Translations under genes and position numbers: made by a program
In this document: positions 33,048 to 41,142 of the stretch, in pieces
Layout of the letters: the number at the start of each line of letters is the position of its first letter
Position numbering within the stretch: the stretch's first letter is position 1
Notes under the pieces: generated by a model
Seen by the model: only the letters and a program-made list of their open reading frames with translations
The model's database searches: none
What the model was told of the DNA's origin: nothing
Origin: Pelomyxa schiedti
Lineage: Eukaryota; Evosea; Pelobiontida; Pelomyxidae
Direction: 5' to 3'
Assembly (NCBI GenBank): GCA_020536535.1
Contig: JAHLWZ010000388.1
Coordinates: 779-44,760, forward strand
Length of the DNA stretch: 43,982 nucleotides

Positions 33048-34154
33048 CTAACCCAACAGCGAAATTTGCATTGGGAAAGCCACTGGAAGGGGCCACCCAA
33101 CAATTTCCACATTGAACATTGGACACCCAGAGTGAACTTCATGCACAGTGATTCCACTGGTTGAAACCAGAAAAACAAAACCAGCCTCAAATTGAACACT
33201 CCCACACTGTGACCCCAGTGACACCACTTTCACAAGCTTGGTTGTCCCAGAAGAGCAATCCCAAATATCATAAGAGTTGGTGTGCCCTTCACTGCAAATG
33301 CAGAACTGGAAGGCACTCAGCTGAGACAGTACCACACCCTTGTTGTAGTCTGCCAATCTTCTGGCACTTGAAGTGCCTTCTTCCAACTCAATAAGAAAGA
33401 ACATGTATCCTTGGAGGACAACCATCACAAACAGACGGCTTCCACCTTCTTTCCTTCTCATTATCACGGTTGCCCTCAAGTACCAGGCCACCCCCTCTTG
33501 TAATGGCAGCCAAAATGTCGTTGAGCTCCACAAATCAAGTGAAGCTGCCCCCATTGAGTGCTCCACATCGACAACAATACACACAACAGTTGGCCAGAGT
33601 GACAACCTGTCAGCAAGCACAATCACCATCTGGTTCGGTTCCACCATGTCAAAGCTCATTCCCTCCATCTCCAGCTGCATCCCACGATAGTTTGGAACCA
33701 CCAAATCACTGTCTGCTCTCTGTCCCGGCCTCTTCGTGATACTCAGCAGACCGCATTCCCCAACCAACAAAGCACTCCCACCAGTGACAATCCACGCCGT
33801 GTTTGCAGCCACCCACCTTGACCTGTACACACCAAGTGGTGGCTCAGTGGCGCTTCCACTCCTCCCCATGGATTCACACACACCAAGTGCAGTGATTCCA
33901 CACACAGGTGACACACCAAAGGAAATCCACTCACTGGCCCAACAATGTGGCTTCTTTCCCTTGATCCTCACGGCCATCACCTTCTCGGTCAGGAGCTCAG
34001 CAATCGAGTCCCACAATGCACACAACAACGCCGGACCCTGCGATCCCAAAACCCTCAACTTCGACGAGGAAGAAGCAGATGCCCGGTTTGAGGTCGAGGA
34101 CGCGCCAATGAGGAACGTGATCAACTGCGACCACACGAGGGGGTTGGCATCCAT
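33048..34154 (-). CDS. P1: uncharacterised protein, tandem paralogue of P2
   Basis: A single-exon frame of 368 residues starts at ATG 34154 (MDANPLVWSQLITFLIG); an upstream in-frame start at 34286 is possible but the extension does not match P2. Shared blocks with P2 are VWSQLITFLIG/VWSQLMTLLLG, a WDSIAELLTE/WDCVAAVLTE helix, WISFGVSPVCGIT/WVSFGVSPLCGIT, and a YDIWDCSSGTTK/YEIWECSQPTTR strand turn. The C-terminal two thirds is beta-rich with regular strand-like blocks (for example RLFVMVVLQGYMFFL), compatible with a propeller-like fold, but I recognise no known family. No signal peptide or membrane segment is obvious. Confidence 0.65.
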   Translation of the reverse strand: MDANPLVWSQLITFLIGASSTSNRASASSSSKLRVLGSQGPALLCALWDSIAELLTEKVMAVRIKGKKPHCWASEWISFGVSPVCGITALGVCESMGRSGSATEPPLGVYRSRWVAANTAWIVTGGSALLVGECGLLSITKRPGQRADSDLVVPNYRGMQLEMEGMSFDMVEPNQMVIVLADRLSLWPTVVCIVVDVEHSMGAASLDLWSSTTFWLPLQEGVAWYLRATVIMRRKEGGSRLFVMVVLQGYMFFLIELEEGTSSARRLADYNKGVVLSQLSAFQFCICSEGHTNSYDIWDCSSGTTKLVKVVSLGSQCGSVQFEAGFVFLVSTSGITVHEVHSGCPMFNVEIVGWPLPVAFPMQISLLG

Positions 34155-34304
34155 CAAAAGAGAGGAACGGCTGAAACTGGGGTGATCAAATGTGCGGCAC
34201 CGCGTAACTCTGACCCCACGCCCGTTTTCGGGGTTGATGAATTCCCACTTGTGGGTTGCCGCGTTTGACGTCGGTTGGTGATGCATCGGACGAATTTGCT
34301 TTTT

Positions 34305-35549
34305 TTATTCGATTTGATCAAAGGGTTTTTGGCTACTGAAATTTCCACGATCACACAATACTGGGCCATAACAATAGACAGAGGAGACACCAGGGGCTTC
34401 AATACTAAGAACGAGCTGACCAGTGTATACCTCATAAACGCAGACTTGGGCACCCCTTGTGCAAAAAAAAAAGCCAGCCTCCACTGAACATTGCCATGAG
34501 GGTGATGGCGAAGGTGGTGAAAGGGTGGGAGCCGCGTGCAGGTGCATCACTTTGATGATCCTTGTTGTGGGTTGGCTGCACTCCCATATTTCATACTCTG
34601 GGTCAAAGTAGTAGTAACTACAGCAGAACATCCACTCGTTCAGCTGTGCCACGTCATCATACTCTTCTTCTGTTGCCAGTTCCTTTGTTGTGCCTGTGGC
34701 TGCATCCATCTCCACATACTTCGACACGTACCTTACCTTCTCTTCCCTTCTCACAATGACCACCCGGGAGCCTGTCACCCTCCTTCTGAGTGTCAGTGTT
34801 GGTTCTGGTGCAATGTTTCCTCGCGCCTCAAACACATACTTCGAAGTGCTGACAACACTGAGGCACTTGGTACGATAAGAGGCTTTCACATCAATCACAG
34901 TGCAAACAGCGCACGTGTCATTGGCCCACACAATAAGCAACTCATTTGGAGCCACCTTATCAAAAGTGAGGCTTCTCACAAACATCCCACGCCGTGGCTC
35001 AGGTGCCACAGTCCTAAAGCCAACAACAGCAACGCCATTGTCACCCTCCTGATGCGCACCATCACCACCAACCACCACCACAGGCTCAAACCTGAATTCC
35101 ACAAGATATTCACCACCCTCCTCCACAACAGCACTCGCAATGAACCAGCAGGAATTCAGCACGGAATTCAGCACGCTCACAGTGTATGGCTTTCTCACGT
35201 GTGTGAGTGGTGGTGGCTGGTACTCACTGACACGACTCCTGGTCCTTGTTATTCCACACAGCGGCGACACACCGAACGACACCCACAATGACCAGTTCCC
35301 TGCGTCCGCTGTCAAATTAACGGCGAGCGTTTCCTCAGTGAGCACGGCAGCCACGCAGTCCCACACAACCACAACCAACGACGCCCCGTGCTGCGACAGC
35401 AACCTCAGTGCCGACGACGACGACGACGACGGTGAGTGAGAAGAACGCGTCGTTGTTGATGTCGATGATGTGGTGGTGGCGGCGGCTCCGATTCCAAGGA
35501 GGAGTGTCATGAGCTGGGACCACACTTTGGGCCACAACCAGGACACCAT
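34305..35549 (-). CDS. P2: uncharacterised protein, tandem paralogue of P1
   Basis: A single-exon frame of 414 residues starts at ATG 35549 (MVSWLWPKVWSQLMTLLLG). The frame is open 69 codons further upstream, but that part is Pro/Ser-rich and has no match in P1. It differs from P1 by a Ser/Thr tract after the first helix and a longer C-terminus. The 150-bp spacing to P1 on the same strand shows a local tandem duplication. Protein divergence from P1 is high, so this is older than the Roco duplications. Function unknown. Confidence 0.65.
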   Translation of the reverse strand: MVSWLWPKVWSQLMTLLLGIGAAATTTSSTSTTTRSSHSPSSSSSSALRLLSQHGASLVVVVWDCVAAVLTEETLAVNLTADAGNWSLWVSFGVSPLCGITRTRSRVSEYQPPPLTHVRKPYTVSVLNSVLNSCWFIASAVVEEGGEYLVEFRFEPVVVVGGDGAHQEGDNGVAVVGFRTVAPEPRRGMFVRSLTFDKVAPNELLIVWANDTCAVCTVIDVKASYRTKCLSVVSTSKYVFEARGNIAPEPTLTLRRRVTGSRVVIVRREEKVRYVSKYVEMDAATGTTKELATEEEYDDVAQLNEWMFCCSYYYFDPEYEIWECSQPTTRIIKVMHLHAAPTLSPPSPSPSWQCSVEAGFFFCTRGAQVCVYEVYTGQLVLSIEAPGVSSVYCYGPVLCDRGNFSSQKPFDQIE

Positions 35550-35896
35550 TCCCGCCCGCGTCGGTTGTGGTGCGACGCCGCCGATTATGGGTTGTCGAGG
35601 CTGAGCGTGTCGTCGGGGTACTGGTGGACTTGTTGTTGACGGTAGTAGAGGTGAGGCAAACCACGGGGGCGCGAAGGGGTATGATGATAGTGTGACGGCG
35701 ATGGGAGAACCCCGGGGGCCCACACGATGCAACATCGAAGAACCACCACCAATCATCTATGATGGAAAATTTCGGATTGGTCTGACAATCTGTAACCAAC
35801 CACGTTCCGTGCCGATGAGAAGAAGGGGAGTGAAAGAATGAAGAGGACAGTACTAGATTGTCATCTTCTTTTTGAGGGTAAACCAGAGATTCCTGG
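35550..35896. other. Intergenic region between P2 and the caspase-like gene
   Basis: This 347-bp gap contains the presumed P2 promoter and the 3' end of the caspase-like gene. Its last 87 bp belong to the 193-bp block duplicated at 38781-38973. I see no other gene. Confidence 0.45.
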
Positions 35897-36002
35897 TCAG
35901 AACAGGGAAAAACGGGCACCAACGCTCTTTGAGAGCCAAGGGGACTGGGTACCCTTTGACTGTGTTTGCACCATCAGAATGGTGTCGTCAATGATGTCCC
36001 CA
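35810..36002. repeat. 193-bp identical segment, parental copy
   Basis: It appears identical to 38781-38973 over its full length and spans the 3' flank and the last exon of the caspase-like gene. Identity ends at TCCCCA (35997-36002). Confidence 0.9.
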
Positions 36003-38393
36003 AATGGTGTTCCTGGACGTGCCTTCTCTGCAACTGTGTGTTTGGTGAGTGAAGAGAAGGAAGATGGGTGGACACACACCTTCAAGGAAACAGCCAGTGA
36101 AGAAACTTCTTGATTCAATGACGTGGATGAGTTCCGGGTGTGCAGTGCAGGTTCTCTCTGTGTGGCTAATTCACCACTCACACCCAGACCCGTGGATTTG
36201 GTCCTGGGACATCATCCTCATCAATGACGAAAGAAGATTTTCCAGCAGGCTGCATGGTGATTTACCCAACAAGCCCAGGTTTTTTTCTTGTCCAGTGACG
36301 TTTTTTTTTTCATGAGCACACAGGTGGTGAGGTCAGACTGCTTCTTGATTTCTTCCAGCACAACTCCAAGCATGGGTGCCTTGTACTTCATTACATTAAA
36401 GCCAGGTTCGGTGAAAGCGACGTCATCTGATGTCATCAGGAGGAAGTTGTGCCCTTTGATTTGCCTGCCATGTCCTGCAAAGTAAAAGATGCTTGCAACC
36501 TTTTTTGAGTGTCATTGTTGGGTTGATGTGAATGTGACACCACCACTGACCTTGTTTCTTGCTTTCTTTTGTTCCTTTAAAGTTGCTTTGAACTTTTCCA
36601 GGTTACTGGTAAACTCTTCAATGTTTGGAATGTTCAAATGGCACGCAACTTCAAAGTTGCATTTGGTCCTCAAGAACTTTTTGAAAGGTAATTTTAAGGG
36701 GTTTAATTGTAATAACTGAGAAAGAAAGATTGTGAAGTCAACAAACCGCGGAAACACATTCTGCATCAGTGATTGTGTTCTTCAGGGAAAACTGCCCACC
36801 ATATGATTCATTTCCCACAACAAATGCAAAGCATTTGTAATTCAGCTCAGGACTGAAAAGAGGTGGCAAGCCTGCATTTGTTTTGGATTCAGTGTGGAGG
36901 AAAACAGGAAAATGCAATCACCTGTATTGGTGTCCCTCAATTGCCTTTGCAATTGTGCAACTTGTGACTCCAAGTCTTTGATCTGCATGGAACGACTGAG
37001 ATTGTTTGTGTTAGTGGTTGGTTGTTTTGTTTATGTTTATCTTTATATTTATTTGTTTGAGTTGTTTTAACTGAGATGAAACAGAGATTCGGCGCTGCTG
37101 CAGTGGCTGCTGGGTTGCCAAGTGTGATCGAACCTCTTCTGCAATGATTTCCGCATCTCCCACAACGATTCCAAGGCTGCAAAGCTGCTGAACAGTGTAA
37201 CTGGCCAGTGTTCTTCCCCGGAGTTTTGCTGATCTGATGACGTTGAGGCAGTCATTGTCCAGCCCATGAGAACCAAGCCACACACACACCTGATCCACGT
37301 TGGCTGTTGAAAGGCAAAACACTGGTTGTTGTGGTGCTGATGCTTTCCCCTGTGAATTTGCTGTAGATTGGTGGTCATTTGGCGGTGGTTTGGGTGGCAA
37401 ATTGGTTGGCTTTGGAGTTTCAATTTTGGTGGGTGAACGTGTCTGCAAAGAAGAATCTGCACTTAATGGTGGTGTGCCGTTGTCATTTTTGAAAGCCATG
37501 GCAATGGTAATGTAGAACGCCTCAATGATGTCAAGGAACTCATCTCGCACATCTTCGTACTTGTATGTACTGTCTCTCAAATACAATTCCCCATTGTCCA
37601 GTGCTGGCAGCCACCCCAGCCCCAACTCCTCAAAGTTCACCGAGTGGCGCACGATCGGGGCACCTCTGGCCCCAAGCATCTCACTGATCAGGGGCAGGTC
37701 GCGATCAGACACCTTTCTGCGTGTGGGTGTGATGTAGTAGTACACTGGTACATCTCTGGCAAGCAACAAGGCCTCGTCGAGAGTTTGAACGCAGAATGCT
37801 ACGAACCAAGCAGCAACCCCTTCACTGGACCTTCCACCAAGGGCGCTCAGCCAACTGAGGCAGCCATCCGGTCTGGCCAGCAATTCAGCTATCTCACAGA
37901 ACACCTTGAGGGTAACCACTTCCGTCTCAGCACCAGCCCGTGCATCGACCCCCAAAACGGCGGGAATGGCGGCATTAAATATGGGGGGTGTGTCATCCTC
38001 GGACCTGACCTCGGGATGTGTGACACCTGGCATCACTAAAATAATGAGCCGTGGTGCCAAGGGTTGACCTGATATTAGATTGTGCCATTCTTCATCTAAA
38101 CAGTAGCCGTCGTCGGAGGTGGCAAGGAAGACGAACAAGTCGATTCTGGGCAGTGGGACGATTGGCGACGATGGTGGGCACGGGGAAGGAGAGGAAGGAG
38201 GGGACCAAGGCGGCGAGAGGACTACGTGCCTGTGGACAGAGGCAAAGCCGCAGGCGCGGAGGAGGATCTCCACCAGGAGGGAGTATGGCGCAATGCGGGG
38301 TTGAAACAAAATGCAACAGCTTTTGGATTGGGCGATGTTTGTTTCCTGGATGTTTGTTCCCTGCGGGGTCACCGTTCCTTGGTTGTTGCCCAT
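35897..38393 (-). CDS. SAM, coiled-coil and caspase-like (C14/metacaspase-type) protein
   Basis: Eight exons give 2,112 nt in frame, 703 residues: 38393-37083, 36982-36922, 36871-36756, 36715-36551, 36499-36320, 36249-36184, 36155-36080, 36033-35897. Residues about 350-420 fit a SAM domain (VCVWLGSHGL, LCSLGIVVGDAEIIAEEV). About 438-458 is a short coiled coil (IKDLESQVAQLQRQLRD). From about 465 the caspase-like fold is clear: YKCFAFVVGNESYGG, LKNTITDAEC, FYFAGHGRQIKG (catalytic His561), FFTGCFLE, TQSPWLSKS. The best candidate nucleophile is Cys611 in TTC-PAG, where metacaspases have D(S/C)CHSG; the preceding Asp is missing. The N-terminal 330 residues (IDLFVFLATSDDGYCLDEEW, RLIILVMPGV) are faintly TIR-like, which I do not insist on. 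Likely a signalling protease or scaffold of cell-death type. It includes a 28-nt intron (36156-36183), the least certain junction. Confidence 0.75.
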
Positions 38394-38867
38394 GTTTTTT
38401 GTTTAACTTTGTGATGGCCACCGAAAAAGGGATTCACCAAATCAACGAAAAGAAAAGAAAGCTGATTCATCCACTTTGGTTCCCGCTTTCTCGCTACAAT
38501 CGTGTCCACTCCCCGTCAGGGACACCGCGGATTATGGGTAGCCGAGGCTGATTGCCTTCTGTTTGATAATTCTTGGTGTTGGGTTTCCAAGTTGGAATCT
38601 GGGGTACAGGAAATCAAACAAGGAAAAACATGAACCATTTTCAAGCAGAAGTCACGGTGTGAAGACCAATTGGAGTACCCAAAAAGGCAGCAAGACCCAA
38701 AACTGGTACTCGTTCACCAAACACAGTGGTACACCAACACATGTGACTGCATCTTGAAACAGTAATACGATGTACATTCCTGCCGATGAGAAGAAGGGGA
38801 GTGAAAGAATGAAGAGGACAGTACTAGATTGTCATCTTCTTTTTGAGGGTAAACCAGAGATTCCTGG
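38394..38867. other. Intergenic region upstream of the caspase-like gene
   Basis: It probably contains the promoter of the caspase-like gene and the 3' flank of its pseudogene (part of the 193-bp duplicate from 38781). Two short stretches near 38605 and 38634 match parts of the U2 locus (see findings). No gene recognised. Confidence 0.4.
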
Positions 38868-38973
38868 TCAGAACAGGGAAAAACGGGCACCAACGCTCTT
38901 TGAGAGCCAAGGGGACTGGGTACCCTTTGACTGTGTTTGCACCATCAGAATGGTGTCGTCAATGATGTCCCCA
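38781..38973. repeat. 193-bp identical segment, copy in the pseudogene
   Basis: Matches 35810-36002 without any difference I can find. At TCCCCA (38968-38973) the sequence jumps to that corresponding to 37594 onward. Confidence 0.9.
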
Positions 38974-39815
38974 TTGTCCAGTGCTGGCAGCCACCCCAGC
39001 CCCAACTCCTCAAAGTTCACTGAGTGGCGCACGATCGGGGCACCCCTGGCCCCAAGCATCTCGCTGATCAGGGGCAGGTTGCGATCAGACACCTTTCTGC
39101 GTGTGGGTGTGATGTAGTAGTACACTGGTTCATCTGCAGTTGCACCATCTCTGGCCAGCAACAAGGCCTTGTTGAGAGTGTGAACGCAGAATGCCATGAA
39201 CCAAGGGACCCCTTTGCAAGGCCCGGCCACAGGGCATGGGGAAGTAGTCACCAGGCACACTCAGCTGCCTGGGGCAGCCCTCTGGGCTTGGCAGCAGCAA
39301 TTCAATTCAGCGCCAGCATCAACCGCCGAAACGGCGGGCATAAAGGAAGATAATACAGCGTCGAACCTGAGCTCCATCACGGAAGCGCCTGGTGCTACGA
39401 AAATAAAGAGGTGGTGTCTCATAGTCAACTCGCCCAAATCGTCCGCCCCTAAGGAGTCGTCGTCATTCACGGTGGTGACGCAGATGTGGAAGTCAAAGCT
39501 GTCCGCCGAGACCTTCAACGGCGACGATGGTGGGCATGGGGAAGGGGAGGGAGAGGCAGAGGCAGAGGGAGAGGGAGGAGGGGCACAAGGCAGGGGGAGG
39601 ACTACGTGCCTGAAAACCGAGGTAACGCCGCAGGCGCGGAGGAGGAGCTCCACCAGGAGCGAGTACGGGGCAAGTTGGGGTCGGAAAGAGAGGCAGCAGC
39701 GGCTGTTGGGCCTGGTGTATGCCTGAGATGTGTACCGGGCCTCCCGGATCGTGGGTCCTTCGTTGTCGCCCATTTGCTTGGCCGCTCGGGTCGTGGATCC
39801 TTGGTTGTTGCCCAT
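38868..39815 (-). pseudogene. Internally deleted copy of the caspase-like gene
   Basis: The 5' part parallels the N-terminus of the neighbour (MGNNQG start, APYSLLVELLLRACG, YYYITPTRRKVSDR, VNFEELGLGWLPALDNG). Then sequence equivalent to 36003-37593 is missing, so SAM, coiled coil and nearly all of the protease are gone and the last 32 codons (DIIDDTILMVQ to ARFSLF) are joined directly. In addition a stop codon at 39261-39263 and frame slips around 39250-39300 interrupt the N-terminal half. The start region has a tandemly repeated MG(D/N)N(E/Q)G unit. I see no way for it to make an intact protein, although two shorter pieces remain open (39261-39815 and 38868-39260). Confidence 0.85.
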
Positions 39816-39998
39816 TTGGTTTTTTCTTTGAAAAACCTCGGAGGTACCTTTTTGATCAAAGCACCAAGAGATGTGGGATCAAAAATAACTGGGAGAAACA
39901 AAGATTTGATTACGACCAACAGAGGGCGCTATTCATCGTGTGGCCCCAATCGTCATGAACCCAAACAAAGTTTTTCTTCCAGGAAATCAAACAAAACA

Positions 39999-40930
39999 AT
40001 GGCAGCAGCGACACTCCCGCCGGTTTGGTGTCTGCGTTTGTCCCGATTCTTGTATCCAAGTCTCAATTCCACAGCAGTGTGCACCTTCTGAGGCAGAACG
40101 CGATGTCATTAAAACACTGACTGCCACTCATCCAATGAAAGCTGGGGAGATTTGGTTCCTCATCTCATTAAGATGGTTCACTTGCTGGAAAATTTACGTT
40201 TCATACTATTGCTCTCCCTCGAGCTCATCTGGTTGCGGTGCCGTATGTTCTTTGCCCCATATTACAAAAATGATTCATATAATTCATGTTCTTTGAAGGG
40301 GTTGTTTGAACACTCTAGTTAGGCCCCCAGACCAGGACCGATTTCGAACAGTGATCTCCTTGAGGAAGATGGTGAGCTCAAATATTCTGTGTCGGAGATG
40401 ACACACTATGAGGTGGTCAGCGGTGTTGTGTGGAATACACTGAAGGGATGGTACTCTGGTGGGCCTGACATCCCTCGTCCTGTGATTTCCTTCCCTGCTC
40501 TGTACGGAAATGTTCGTCTCTCGGTGGAGCTGCAGCCACTGAGACTGCACATTGCCAAATCATCTGATACAACAGCTTCTGTGTTGGCATACTTCAGCAG
40601 AATTGACACTGTTGGTCATCTTAAGGTAGAGACCATTTTCAAGCAGAAGTACAATTATAATTCACTCACACCAGAAAACAATGTGTGAGAGAATGGGATT
40701 GGAGCCAGACAACATCCACGTGTGGGACTACCACAGCGGCATTTGGCTCAAGGAACTTCATGATCAACAAACTCTGCACTCTGAACAGATTCTTCACAAC
40801 CAAACGGTTATTCTTGATAATATGCTTCCAATAATGGACAAAAAGAAGTTTAATGGTTGACTAGGTTATGCTGGATGAAAAAAAAGATGATGGGTTTTGG
40901 CCAAGCCGCAGGAGATACTACTACCCATAG
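39999..40930 (+). CDS. U2: stand-alone DUSP-UBL protein, paralogue of U1
   Basis: Five exons (39999-40022, 40075-40197, 40323-40625, 40675-40806, 40865-40930) give 215 residues with the same intron positions and phases as U1. DUSP landmarks are EIWFLISLRWFTCWKIY, PGPISNSDLL, WYSGGPDIPRPVI and VELQPLRLHI; the UBL part ends VMLDEKKDDGFWP, followed by RRRYYYP and a stop. As in U1 no catalytic USP domain follows. The C-terminal tails after the FWP/LWP motif are unrelated between U1 and U2, so the boundary of the conserved protein is the end of the UBL. It converges on R4 with a 212-bp gap. Confidence 0.75.
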
Positions 40931-41142
40931 GTTTGTGGTTCAGGAGCTAAATAAATAATGCCCCACCCGAAAAATCGATAAATCGCTTTCTCAGGTCATA
41001 AGTGCCAGCTGCCGGTAGATCTGACAACAATTAAATCGCTGGTCCCAAGACTTTGAAAATGCCCGCACTAATGTGCTGGTTGTGCAGGGTACCGTGTACA
41101 AAAAAAAATTGTTCTTTTCCACCATTAAACGAACAACAGGCC

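Noticed and set aside
38563-38757. 64-codon frame between the caspase-like gene and its pseudogene
   Set aside because: Too short, no paralogue, and it overlaps shards of U2-like sequence.
41085-41103. Second MITE at the R4 3' flank
   Set aside because: Only a 12-base tip resembling the 3959 element is present; no opposite end is visible, so I mention it only as a hint.
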